Under the pieces are notes generated by a model. It saw only the letters and a list, made by a program, of their open reading frames with translations. It ran no database searches and was not told where the DNA came from. Shown piece after piece: positions 44,053-53,059 of a stretch of DNA of 64,000 bases. This stretch comes from Flavobacteriales bacterium. Its GTDB lineage: Bacteria > Bacteroidota > Bacteroidia > Flavobacteriales > UBA7430. Where the stretch lies: contig PAMD01000011.1 of NCBI GenBank assembly GCA_002707145.1, positions 14,519 to 78,518 on the forward strand, read 5' to 3'. Position numbers and translations under genes: made by a program. Each line of letters starts with the position of its first letter. Position 1 is the first letter of the stretch.

Positions 44053-45018
44053 CTACAACAAAGAATCTACTATTTTCTCAATGGTCATTCCCTCTGCCTC
44101 TGCCTTATAATTTCGAACTATTCTATGTCGTAAAATAGGCAATGCCACAGATTTAACATCTTCTATGTCTGGAGAATACTTTCCATTTAGAGCACCATGA
44201 GCCTTGGCAGCAAGGACCAAATATTGAGAAGCTCTTGGCCCCGCACCCCACGAAAGATATTTCTTAATATCTGAGGAAGATAAGTTACTTTCAGGACGAG
44301 TTTTCCCAACTAATCTGACCGCATACTCAACCACATTATCGGCTATAGGAATTTTTGGGATTAAATTCTGAATATTTAAAATATCGTCAGCAGAAAGTGT
44401 TTCAGAAGGAGAATGCTGATAATCAGAGGTTGTTCTTTTTACAATCTGAACTTCCTCCTCAAATGAAGGATAATCAACTTTTAAATTGAACATAAATCTA
44501 TCTAATTGTGCTTCTGGTAATGGATAAGTTCCTTCTTGTTCAATCGGGTTTTGAGTAGCCAAAACAAAAAAGGGTTTATCGAGTATATACTGATATCCCG
44601 ATGCTGTCACCGAACGCTCTTGCATGGCTTCAAGAAGGGCAGCTTGAGTTTTTGGAGGTGTTCTGTTAATTTCATCAGCCAGAATAACGTTAGAAAAAAT
44701 AGGACCTTTGATAAACTTAAAATTTCTATTTTCATCTAAAATTTCAGCACCAATTATATCTGAGGGCATCAAATCAGGAGTAAATTGTATTCTTGAAAAT
44801 TTCAAACCTAATGCATCACTAATAGTTTTCACTAAAAGTGTTTTGGCTAGTCCAGGAACTCCAACCAAAAGAACATGACCTCTACAAAAAATAGAAAGTA
44901 CTAATTCATCTACCACTTTTCCTTGTCCAACTATTACCTTTGATATTTCGTTCTTTAAAGCAGTAAATTGCCCCTTTAAGAGATCTAGTGCTTCTACTTC
45001 AATTTGTTTTTCTGACAT
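44053..45018 (-). CDS. MoxR-family AAA+ ATPase
   Basis: A 322-residue AAA+ ATPase with Walker A GVPGLAKTLL, Walker B VILADEINRTPPKTQAALLEAMQE, sensor ATQNPIEQEGTYPLPEAQLDRFMF and a C-terminal lid. MoxR proteins act as chaperones that assemble or insert metal cofactors, often with von Willebrand factor A proteins. The start at 45018 (MSEKQIEVEAL) is two bases after the stop of the preceding chaperone gene; a longer frame back to 45111 lies inside that gene and has no family match. It is last in the guaB operon, and the usual DUF58 partner does not follow, since murB comes next. Confidence 0.92.
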   Translation of the reverse strand: MSEKQIEVEALDLLKGQFTALKNEISKVIVGQGKVVDELVLSIFCRGHVLLVGVPGLAKTLLVKTISDALGLKFSRIQFTPDLMPSDIIGAEILDENRNFKFIKGPIFSNVILADEINRTPPKTQAALLEAMQERSVTASGYQYILDKPFFVLATQNPIEQEGTYPLPEAQLDRFMFNLKVDYPSFEEEVQIVKRTTSDYQHSPSETLSADDILNIQNLIPKIPIADNVVEYAVRLVGKTRPESNLSSSDIKKYLSWGAGPRASQYLVLAAKAHGALNGKYSPDIEDVKSVALPILRHRIVRNYKAEAEGMTIEKIVDSLL

Positions 45019-45020
45019 AA

Positions 45021-46352
45021 TTATTCTTTTAACCAATTGTACTGAAACACCAAAGATTCGTATTGATCTGAGATACGAACATAAGTCTTTACCAAAGACG
45101 AATTGATCCATTCAGTAATAGATTGATCTTTTTTAAACTCTAGAGCTAAATCTCTTATTTTCTTGTAATCATCTTTGAGATTAACTTCATGAGCCTCTGT
45201 TCTTGAAAACAATTTATAAATAGTATAAGATTCTTTCCCATCTTCACTTTTAAGATAGTTTGTAGACGAAATATCGCCTACATTCAAAGATTCTACAGTA
45301 ATTTTAATGGAATTAGGCAATTCATGGAGCTCAAAAATACTATTACCTGTATTGGGATTAATTAATTTTCCACCATTGAACTTAGTGTCTGTATCATCTG
45401 AATGGCGAAGACATGCCGTCTCAAAAGTTAAATTACCATCTAGAATAGAATCTCGCACTTCCATCAAATATTCTTTAGAAAGATTTAAATCGGAATTAGA
45501 AATCTTTGGAGACATTAGAATGTGTCGAACATCGACCTCTACTCCTCTTCGTTCTTCCATTTGAACAATGTGGTAGCCATATTCGGTTTTAAAAACATCG
45601 GAAATTTCTTTTTCTTCAAGACTGTACATCACATTTTCAAATTCCTTAACAAACATACCTCTTTTAATTCCTGTGTAAAGGCCTCCATTTCTTGAGGATC
45701 CCGGGTCTTCGGAATACAGTATTGCAAGTGTGGCGAAACTTTCACCTTTAAGTACTCGCTCTTTTAACTTATCTAATTTAATTTTTGTTTCTTTCACAGA
45801 TTCATCACTTGGTGGGGGTAATTTTAAAATTTGAGAGACTTCAACAGTCTCGTTAATTTCGGGCATTGTATCCAAATCAAATGATTTAAAATACTCTTTT
45901 ACCTCTCCTGGAGTAATTGTGACTGAAGAGCTAATTCCATAGCGAACCTTTTGAATAATAATAGACTCTTCAATAGGTTCATACATTTCTTCTTTAATTT
46001 GGTATATTTTTTTGTCAAAATACGCCTCTAACTGATCTTCACCTCCCAACTGGGCGATAAAATTATTTAATCGAGAATCAATTTCATTGAAGACCTCTAC
46101 CTCAGTAACTTCTACACTATCTAATTTAGCTTGGTGAAGCATTAGCTTTTGAAATAATAAGTCCTCAAATACTTGAACATAAATAGTAGAATCAAACTCT
46201 AGACCTTGGGCTTGATATTGAAGAATTTGCTGTTGTATATCTGACTTTAAAATAATATTATTACCCACTACTGCAGAAATCTCTTCAATCGTGACCTGAG
46301 CATGTGTTAAACTCACAGAAGTAATGAAGACAATCCATAATTTATTAATCAT
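45021..46352 (-). CDS. SurA-like periplasmic peptidyl-prolyl isomerase/chaperone
   Basis: A periplasmic chaperone of 443 residues with signal peptide MINKLWIVFITSVSLTHAQ, an N-terminal SurA-like helical domain (ISAVVGNNIILKSDIQQQILQYQ) and two parvulin domains (YSEDPGSSRNGGLYTGIKRGMFVKEFENVMYSL ... GYHIVQMEERRG; then DVRHILMSPK ...). It helps outer-membrane proteins fold. The ATG at 46352 follows the preceding stop by one base; an ATG at 46394 would place the hydrophobic segment too far in. It is third of three related chaperones in one operon. Confidence 0.9.
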   Translation of the reverse strand: MINKLWIVFITSVSLTHAQVTIEEISAVVGNNIILKSDIQQQILQYQAQGLEFDSTIYVQVFEDLLFQKLMLHQAKLDSVEVTEVEVFNEIDSRLNNFIAQLGGEDQLEAYFDKKIYQIKEEMYEPIEESIIIQKVRYGISSSVTITPGEVKEYFKSFDLDTMPEINETVEVSQILKLPPPSDESVKETKIKLDKLKERVLKGESFATLAILYSEDPGSSRNGGLYTGIKRGMFVKEFENVMYSLEEKEISDVFKTEYGYHIVQMEERRGVEVDVRHILMSPKISNSDLNLSKEYLMEVRDSILDGNLTFETACLRHSDDTDTKFNGGKLINPNTGNSIFELHELPNSIKITVESLNVGDISSTNYLKSEDGKESYTIYKLFSRTEAHEVNLKDDYKKIRDLALEFKKDQSITEWINSSLVKTYVRISDQYESLVFQYNWLKE

Positions 46353-46353
46353 A

Positions 46354-47193
46354 TCAATAAATTTCAAATTCTTTTGTTTTTTTAGCGTCTTCAAATAATT
46401 TTAATTTAATGTATTCAATAGTATTTGTCTTTTTTTGATTCAGCAAGATACTTTTTATTTTTTCCTGAACATAGTCTAATGGTGCAATTTCTGACTGTTT
46501 TTTCTCATCAATTAAACGTAATAAATAAACATCTGTAATATCTTTTAATAGCATTGTATTATTGCTCATTGTTAATGAAGAAAGATCAAACTGAGAAGGG
46601 AAAATATCTGTAAAATCTGACCAATTAACCCATTCATTTATGTTGTAGTAAAATCTTTTTGAATACTTGTGACAATATTCTTCAATTTTTGCTATTTGGA
46701 GCGTATCTTCTTGAAATACCCAAAGTTCTAATGAGTCGAGTTTAGGGGCAATAAGACTGGTTTTAATAAACATAATCTTAATGATCTTTTCCGCCAAATA
46801 GTAATCATCTGCATGGGCATTGTAATACTTTTTTATATCTTCCAAGCCTAGAAGTGTGTCAATACTATGTTGTATCAATTTTTGTTCATATGCGTGAATC
46901 AATAAAGAGTTTTTATAATCCGTAATACGACTGTCAATTTCTAATTCATCTTGATTTACATTCATTAAGGCCTTTTCCAACAATAGTTTCTGTTCTGCCC
47001 AATTCTTGATATACTGTTGAACATATATCATACTATCTGGTCTACTTTCATTTGATAAGTGTAAAGATTGAATATCAGACTTATACAAATAAGAATCTCC
47101 AACTCTAGCTAGTAAAATATCGTCGGAGCTTTTTGAAAAAGAGCATGAAGACAATAAAATTATGAATGATATATATAATATAATATGATTCAC
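46354..47193 (-). CDS. SurA/PpiC-like lipoprotein without a recognisable parvulin domain
   Basis: A protein of about 279 residues. With the GTG at 47193 the N-terminus is VNHIILYISFIILLSSC, a lipoprotein signal with canonical lipobox LSSC. The helical N-domain resembles SurA (LLARVGDSYLYKSDIQSLHLS; YIKNWAEQKLLLEKAL). The region where a parvulin domain would lie (about 135-270) is poor and lacks its sequence signatures, so it may be a chaperone only. A longer frame to 47268 overlaps the preceding gene by 65 bases and hides the signal in the interior. It is second of three chaperone genes in tandem. Confidence 0.72.
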   Translation of the reverse strand: MNHIILYISFIILLSSCSFSKSSDDILLARVGDSYLYKSDIQSLHLSNESRPDSMIYVQQYIKNWAEQKLLLEKALMNVNQDELEIDSRITDYKNSLLIHAYEQKLIQHSIDTLLGLEDIKKYYNAHADDYYLAEKIIKIMFIKTSLIAPKLDSLELWVFQEDTLQIAKIEEYCHKYSKRFYYNINEWVNWSDFTDIFPSQFDLSSLTMSNNTMLLKDITDVYLLRLIDEKKQSEIAPLDYVQEKIKSILLNQKKTNTIEYIKLKLFEDAKKTKEFEIY

Positions 47194-47203
47194 CTCGCAG
47201 AAA

Positions 47204-49318
47204 TTATTTTTGTTCGGTGGAATAGATAGCTCCCCTCCATTCAAAAGTGGTATTTTTTGAGACTCCAAGAAATCGTTTAGCTAGGTTAAAAGCATTCCTA
47301 AAACTCATGGAATCTAATGATTCTAGCGGATCTTTTCTGTAATTTAATTCGTCTAAACGACCTGAGATTAAAATATTCCATAACTCATTATTAATGTTAA
47401 CTTCATATTTGTTACGAAGATCCTCAAGCCATATTTCCTCTAAGAAATCTTGATAATTTGAAGTGATTAAACCTTTTGCTTCTTTGAGTAGTTTTGGAGA
47501 GGGAGGGTAGATAGATTGAATTAGAACCAATTTAATGTGTTCATTATCAATAATTGGATCAGATAAGCCCATTTCCCATGTTACTTGGTCAACAAAAATA
47601 TTATCTCCCTTTGAGAATACACCATCTTCAATAGTCATATTTAAGGGAGATTTCTTGTTGATTTTCATTTGTATTACTTCAATATTCTGACCCTTAGAAA
47701 TTTTTGATTTTACTTTCAATGCGATAGAAGAATTCAAGCAATTAATAATTTTGGCCTGAACACGATTTTCCCACATAAAATTTTGTTTGTTTGACTCATA
47801 AAACTGATTTAATCCAATAGTATCTTTGATAGCTTTACTCCAAATTTTTTCATCTGTAAGTTCATACAATAAAATACCGTCACGATATTCCTGCATTAAT
47901 AAACGAAATTCATTATACTTAGACTCAAGAATTGAATTTTCATATTCGATAACAATATTCTCTGACCAGGAATTAAAAGCTTTATCCACAAGAACAGAAA
48001 CTTGAGTTCCGATTTTAGACTTTTTTGCAGTATTAGTAAGAAAAATAGCAAAGTCTAATTGACTATAGCTTTCACTATTTAAAGTCATAATAGTACCCAT
48101 CAACGACTTTTTATTTTCTTCAAAAGTCCAAGATCCAGAGATATAATCAGCAGATGGAATAGATTTAAAGTACTTTAATGCTTGGGAATTAATACTGAAA
48201 TTGTATTCTTTTTTCAAACGGTTCACTAGAATAGTTCTCTTCATTTGAGATCTAGAATCTTTCTCCACTTTCGCCCTAATATTCTCTTTTTCTTCATCGA
48301 AAGTTCCTAGACCATTGCTATCTATCAGTTTAATGATATGCCACCCGTAAGGAGTTTGAACTGGCTCTGAGATATCACCTTTATTTTGAAGCGAAAAAGC
48401 TGCATTTTCATAACTTGCAACCATTCTATTTGAACCAAACCAGGGAAGTTCTCCTCCCTTAGAAGCATTGTTCTTGTCATCAGAATATTGTTTAGCCATT
48501 TCAGAAAAATCTGCTCCTTCATTGATTATTTTCTGGTATATCTCATTGGCTTTAACTTTAGAAACTGAAATGTCTTTTTGTGAATTTTGACCAGAAGCTT
48601 TTGGGAATTTAATCATTATATGTGCTGTCTTAAGCTCACCTCTTGAATTTCTTTTGCCGGTAACTTTAAGGATATGATAACCAAACCTTGTTCTTATTAT
48701 TTTAGAGATTTCACCCAAATTAGTATTATATGCAGCATTTTCAAAAGAGTAGACCATATAAAGTGCAGAAAAATAGCCCAAATCTCCCCCATTTTCCTTT
48801 ACGGAAGGATCTTGAGACTTCGCTCGAGCCACTTTATCAAAACTAGCTCCAGATAGGATTTCATTTCTTATTTTCTGGATTTTTTGAAAAGCCAAAAGTG
48901 TATCTGCAGGAGATGCATCGGAGGTTACAGATATTAAAATATGACTTGCCTTAATTTCTTCTTTCATCCTTTCGTAAGCTTCTTTCACAAGTCGTTCAGT
49001 AACTTCATTGTCGACTAAGTAAGGTGTAGCTAATTGACTTCTATATCCACCAAGCTCTTTTATAAAGGCAGGGACCGTATCCATACCCAAAGATTCGGCT
49101 TCTCTAACTTTTAGTTTAAAATTAATAAATAAATCAAGATATTCATCTAAAGTTTTAGGATCTAAAACTTCTCCAACTTCTCTATTTTTATTGTAGATAC
49201 TTAGAAAATCATCAATGCTAATACCTTGATTATCTACATAAATAAGATTTCTATCTATATCCTGTGCAAAAGAAAATCCCGAAATGACTAGGGCAAACAA
49301 CAATACTATTTTTTTCAT
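47204..49318 (-). CDS. Double-parvulin peptidyl-prolyl isomerase (PpiC/SurA family)
   Basis: A 704-residue periplasmic foldase with signal peptide (1-18, GFSFAQ). Two parvulin domains are seen: about 120-225 (IKASHILISVT, QDPSVKENGGDLGYFSALYMVYSFENAAYNTN, GYHILKVTGKR) and about 228-340 (LKTAHIMIKFPK, KGGELPWFGSNRMVASYENAAFSLQNKG, GWHIIKLIDSN). The C-terminal 350 residues are helical and lack a named domain, perhaps a third, degenerate chaperone region. It follows guaB by 17 bases and heads three chaperone genes. Outer-membrane protein folding is the likely role. Confidence 0.9.
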   Translation of the reverse strand: MKKIVLLFALVISGFSFAQDIDRNLIYVDNQGISIDDFLSIYNKNREVGEVLDPKTLDEYLDLFINFKLKVREAESLGMDTVPAFIKELGGYRSQLATPYLVDNEVTERLVKEAYERMKEEIKASHILISVTSDASPADTLLAFQKIQKIRNEILSGASFDKVARAKSQDPSVKENGGDLGYFSALYMVYSFENAAYNTNLGEISKIIRTRFGYHILKVTGKRNSRGELKTAHIMIKFPKASGQNSQKDISVSKVKANEIYQKIINEGADFSEMAKQYSDDKNNASKGGELPWFGSNRMVASYENAAFSLQNKGDISEPVQTPYGWHIIKLIDSNGLGTFDEEKENIRAKVEKDSRSQMKRTILVNRLKKEYNFSINSQALKYFKSIPSADYISGSWTFEENKKSLMGTIMTLNSESYSQLDFAIFLTNTAKKSKIGTQVSVLVDKAFNSWSENIVIEYENSILESKYNEFRLLMQEYRDGILLYELTDEKIWSKAIKDTIGLNQFYESNKQNFMWENRVQAKIINCLNSSIALKVKSKISKGQNIEVIQMKINKKSPLNMTIEDGVFSKGDNIFVDQVTWEMGLSDPIIDNEHIKLVLIQSIYPPSPKLLKEAKGLITSNYQDFLEEIWLEDLRNKYEVNINNELWNILISGRLDELNYRKDPLESLDSMSFRNAFNLAKRFLGVSKNTTFEWRGAIYSTEQK

Positions 49319-49335
49319 TTTTTTTTAATTTGATT

Positions 49336-50814
49336 CTATTTTCTACTATAATTGGGTGCTTCTCGTGTAATAGTAACATCATGAGGATGGGACTCGATAA
49401 TTCCTGAGCCAGTAATTCGAACAAATCGTGAATTTTCTTGCAGGGATACAATATCATTTGCACCACAGTAGCCCATACCAGCTCTTAAACCGCCAATAAA
49501 TTGATACATAACTTCAGCTAAGGTACCTTTATAATCAACACGACCTACAATACCTTCGGGAACTAGTTTCTGGAAATCATCTTCTACGTCTTGAAAATAT
49601 CGATCTTTTGAACCGGCCTTCATGGCGTCAATTGAACCCATCCCTCTGTATGTTTTGAATTTTCGTCCTTCATAAATCACAGTTTCTCCAGGAGATTCTT
49701 CTGTCCCTGCCAATAAGGAACCGAGCATTACAGAATCTGCACCCGCAGATATAGCTTTCACAATATCTCCTGTATACCTGATTCCTCCGTCAGCAATTAC
49801 TGGTACACCAGATCCTTTTACTGCTTCTGCAACCATCATAACTGCTGTGAACTGAGGAACACCAACTCCTGCAACGACTCGTGTTGTACAGATTGATCCT
49901 GGCCCTATTCCAACTTTTAATCCGTCAGCACCGGCATCTACTAAATATTTAGCAGCTTCAGCGGTAGCTATATTTCCAACAACTACATCCAGATCTGAGT
50001 ATTTTGACTTAATTAATCTCAAGCTATCTACCACTCCTTTGGTATGACCATGGGCAGTGTCTAATACTACTGCATCAACTCCTGCATTAACCAAGGCAGA
50101 AACACGAATTAATATATCTGGAGTGACTCCTACTCCAGCAGCTACTCTAAGGCGACCAAAACTATCTTTATTTGCATTAGGTTGAATTCGTACCTTGATA
50201 ATATCTCTGTATGTAATTAAGCCAATCAATTGACCGTTTTCATCAACAACGGGTAATTTTTCAATCTTATGCTTTTGAAGAATTTTCTCCGCTTGTGCCA
50301 AAGTTGTATTTTCTTGAGTGACAATCAAGTCATCTTTGGTCATAACCTCATTTAAGGTAAGCTTGGAATCATTAATAAATCTGAGGTCTCTGTTAGTCAC
50401 TATACCAACCAAAGTATTATTGTCATCTATAACTGGAATTCCTCCAATTCTAAATTCCTTCATCATCAGTTTGGCATCCTTAACTGTGGCATTTTGCTTA
50501 AGTGTAACAGGGTCTAAAATCATTCCTGATTCAGCTCTTTTAACTGATCGCACTTCTTTTGCTTGCAACTCCACAGACATATTTTTATGGATCACCGCAA
50601 TACCTCCTTCTCTAGCAATAGCGATGGCCATAGATGATTCTGAAACAGTATCCATAGCAGCGGAAACAAAAGGTGAGTTCAAAAAAATATTTCTAGAAAA
50701 CTTGGAAGTAATGTTAACATCACGAGGTAAAACTTCAGAATAAGAAGGGACCAATAAAACATCATCGTATGTTAAACCTTCGCCGATAAATTTATCTTTA
50801 TTGTGTATATCCAT
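49336..50814 (-). CDS. guaB: Inosine-5'-monophosphate dehydrogenase
   Basis: A 492-residue IMP dehydrogenase, which oxidises IMP to XMP with NAD+ in GTP synthesis. The TIM barrel is interrupted by two CBS domains (about 95-215: [23 protein letters not shown] and [20 protein letters not shown]). The catalytic Cys is in [15 protein letters not shown]; the flap has the Arg-Tyr pair in [10 protein letters not shown] and VEGIVG-like [13 protein letters not shown] promoter element lies 29 bases upstream. It heads an operon with three chaperones and MoxR, an unexpected functional mix. Confidence 0.97.
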   Translation of the reverse strand: MDIHNKDKFIGEGLTYDDVLLVPSYSEVLPRDVNITSKFSRNIFLNSPFVSAAMDTVSESSMAIAIAREGGIAVIHKNMSVELQAKEVRSVKRAESGMILDPVTLKQNATVKDAKLMMKEFRIGGIPVIDDNNTLVGIVTNRDLRFINDSKLTLNEVMTKDDLIVTQENTTLAQAEKILQKHKIEKLPVVDENGQLIGLITYRDIIKVRIQPNANKDSFGRLRVAAGVGVTPDILIRVSALVNAGVDAVVLDTAHGHTKGVVDSLRLIKSKYSDLDVVVGNIATAEAAKYLVDAGADGLKVGIGPGSICTTRVVAGVGVPQFTAVMMVAEAVKGSGVPVIADGGIRYTGDIVKAISAGADSVMLGSLLAGTEESPGETVIYEGRKFKTYRGMGSIDAMKAGSKDRYFQDVEDDFQKLVPEGIVGRVDYKGTLAEVMYQFIGGLRAGMGYCGANDIVSLQENSRFVRITGSGIIESHPHDVTITREAPNYSRK

Positions 50815-50843
50815 GCACCCCGAAAATTTTTAATGTATTCGTG

Positions 50844-50851
50844 CAAATATA
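50844..50851 (-). promoter_or_regulatory. -7 promoter element (TATATTTG) of the guaB operon
   Basis: A perfect TAnnTTTG on the minus strand, 29 bases before the guaB ATG. Predicted leader about 25 bases. No -33 TTTG is obvious at the proper spacing. Confidence 0.55.
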
Positions 50852-50945
50852 CTAAAATGATCTGCAATATAATTATCAGGTTAGTGAAAAAGATTGGATT
50901 GAAGCTTCTTAAAAAACAATTAATTAAATTGAGAAATACTAAATA

Positions 50946-51818
50946 CTAAATATAATATTTTAAGCCTAGATGAATAGATTTATAGGGATAATCGTGTAAA
51001 TTAAATTGCTTTCTGATAAAAAGCTCATATCTGGATATAATTTTTAATAATTTAACAGAATATAACAAAGGTGAATCGCCGTTTCCAAGATATCCAATAA
51101 AACCGCGAACATCATTTACTAAACTAATTTTTTTATAATTAAATTTGCAGGAAAAAGCAGCAAGAAAAGCATCATTCTGCCTATTATTTATCATATATGT
51201 TTGCCAAACATACAAACCCATTAGTGTCCCGAAATCAATTGTGATTTCGGGATGAATGGAGATATATCGATGGTAGGAAAGATTAAAATAATATGCTGGG
51301 CTATCGGTGTATCGAGCGTTTCTAAATTGCGAACCCGAGGCGGTTTTTAGACCTAAATTAAAAAGCAATTGGCTTTTCTTAGAACTTATCACCAATGCAT
51401 TAAATTCTGCTAAGAGATCTCCCGAAGCATAGCCATTAGGATTCTGATCTCTGGCAAACCTTTCGTTTCGCAACATAGTATCCATCTGAAAGTACTCAAC
51501 AGGGTTCATTTGGAATCTTAATGAAGCACGATCTCCAAGAGGTAAACTAAGTTTACTGAAAATATCCCAAGCTCGCTCTCCTAAATTCGAATGATGACTA
51601 TATCTAATTTCAAATTCCGGCCAATCAACCATCCTCTCTGCAAAAGGAATAGGAAATGCATTAGGCCCCATAAAAGCAGGTGACAATTTAATATATGTTG
51701 ACCAATGACTCTGTCCATCCCATGAATGAGTATCGTTCCACCAACTAAAATTCTGAGCGAGAGAACTTATAGGAATTAATAGAATTAAAAAGAGATATTC
51801 CCAACAACGACTTCGCAT
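50946..51818 (-). CDS. Predicted outer-membrane beta-barrel protein
   Basis: A 290-residue exported protein with signal peptide (MRSRCWEYLFLILLIPISSLAQ) and many amphipathic strands rich in Tyr, Phe and Trp (YIKLSPAFMGPNAFPIPF, FEIRYSHHSNLGERAWDIFSKLSLPLGDRASLRFQMNPVEYF), ending YKSIHLGLKYYI. This is the pattern of an outer-membrane barrel. I do not recognise the family. Its start overlaps the 3' end of the M16 gene by 34 bases, so it is the last gene of the M16 operon and may be translated by coupling. Confidence 0.75.
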   Translation of the reverse strand: MRSRCWEYLFLILLIPISSLAQNFSWWNDTHSWDGQSHWSTYIKLSPAFMGPNAFPIPFAERMVDWPEFEIRYSHHSNLGERAWDIFSKLSLPLGDRASLRFQMNPVEYFQMDTMLRNERFARDQNPNGYASGDLLAEFNALVISSKKSQLLFNLGLKTASGSQFRNARYTDSPAYYFNLSYHRYISIHPEITIDFGTLMGLYVWQTYMINNRQNDAFLAAFSCKFNYKKISLVNDVRGFIGYLGNGDSPLLYSVKLLKIISRYELFIRKQFNLHDYPYKSIHLGLKYYI

Positions 51819-53059
51819 AGATCATTTTCTTTTAGATAGGTGTTAGCTAGTGACTTTAAATATTCGGCATCTAGATGATCTAGCATATATTGATAGGCTG
51901 AATAGAACTCAAATCCAGAAGATTGAATGTGCATATTTTTTAATAGACTAGATTGGGAAAAAGGGCCATCTGCAGATTTTAGTATCTGTCCCATAATATA
52001 GCTCTTCACTAAAGAAAGCTCTTCTGGCGAAATTAATTCATTTCTTAAAACTTCTAACTCGTTGTATATTTCCTTCAGAGCAAGTTCTGTTCTTTCCCCC
52101 TTTACTTCAGTAGATATAACAAAATAACTTTGTTCCTCTTGCTGAACACACATAGCACTAATGCCGTAAGTAATACCTTTATTTTCTCGCAGATTACGCA
52201 TTAATCGAGACCCAAAATACCCTCCTAATACAACTGATAAAAACTTAAAACAGTGATAGTCTTGGTGTTTAGAGTTAAAAAAAGGGCGACCTATAATAAT
52301 TGCAGACTGCATTGCCCCTTGTTTGGATATATGTATTTTTTGAAAAATACTAGAAATTTTATAAGTCGTAATTTCTTTTGTATCAGTGGGCTGAAAATTA
52401 CAAAATGCATCCACTAATAAACTTTGTAAGTTTTTTGGCTTCTGCCCTGCAACATATATGCTTAACTTTCCTTTTTGATAATGATTTTTATAAAATTCGA
52501 TTAAATCTTCTCGATGAATATTATCAAAATCAGAGAGGTCAACAGATTGACCATATGGATGATTGGTAAATAATTTTTTAAAAAATTCATCTCTAGCAAG
52601 GAATTCAACTTTTTCTTGGTTAATTAAATATGCTTGCCTCTTTTGGTCTACAAGAACTTCAATTAATTCTTTAGGAAATATCGCATTGTTAATCGCTCTC
52701 GAGAAAATTGGAAAAACGGCGTCAAAATGCTCGTTGAGTGTATACAAACTAACAGTTGCTCTGTCAAAATTGAGTTCTAATTGAGTATAGGCTCCATAAA
52801 AATCTAAATGCTCATAAATACTATATCCCTTTTGGCTAGTAGTTCCCTCCAAAAGCATAGCATTGCAGAATGAGGCTTGTAATGGCTTTTCTTGAAATTT
52901 GATTCCTGCTTCGTATACCAAATCAATTCGACAAAGTTTTTGGGAACCGCCCTGGGTTAGATAGACATCTATGCCTTTATCTAAGGAAATGATTTCAGGA
53001 TTAATAAACTTAGGCATCTTAATATCCTGATATTTTAGTGTATGTTTCCTATTTATCAT
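51785..53059 (-). CDS. M16-family peptidase homologue lacking the zinc motif
   Basis: A 424-residue M16 (pitrilysin/insulinase-like) protein. The fold is clear: SFCNAMLLEGTTSQKGYSIYEHLDFYGA at the position of the catalytic helix, HYQKGKLSIYVAGQKP, and the C-terminal half SAIIIGRPFFNSKHQDYHCFKFLSVVLGGYFGSRLMRNLRENKGITYGISA. The HxxEH zinc site is absent, so it is the non-catalytic partner. It overlaps the active M16 gene by 11 bases. Such pairs form heterodimers where one subunit supplies the zinc site. No signal peptide, so probably cytosolic. Confidence 0.9.
   Translation of the reverse strand: MINRKHTLKYQDIKMPKFINPEIISLDKGIDVYLTQGGSQKLCRIDLVYEAGIKFQEKPLQASFCNAMLLEGTTSQKGYSIYEHLDFYGAYTQLELNFDRATVSLYTLNEHFDAVFPIFSRAINNAIFPKELIEVLVDQKRQAYLINQEKVEFLARDEFFKKLFTNHPYGQSVDLSDFDNIHREDLIEFYKNHYQKGKLSIYVAGQKPKNLQSLLVDAFCNFQPTDTKEITTYKISSIFQKIHISKQGAMQSAIIIGRPFFNSKHQDYHCFKFLSVVLGGYFGSRLMRNLRENKGITYGISAMCVQQEEQSYFVISTEVKGERTELALKEIYNELEVLRNELISPEELSLVKSYIMGQILKSADGPFSQSSLLKNMHIQSSGFEFYSAYQYMLDHLDAEYLKSLANTYLKENDLCEVVVGNISF

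Noticed and set aside
45019..45111. A longer N-terminus for the MoxR ATPase
   Set aside because: The extra 31 residues lie inside the upstream SurA-like gene and do not resemble MoxR proteins; MSEKQIEVEAL is a normal start.
50318..50743. A 141-codon plus-strand frame inside guaB
   Set aside because: guaB is certain from its catalytic and CBS motifs; the antisense frame has no recognisable content.
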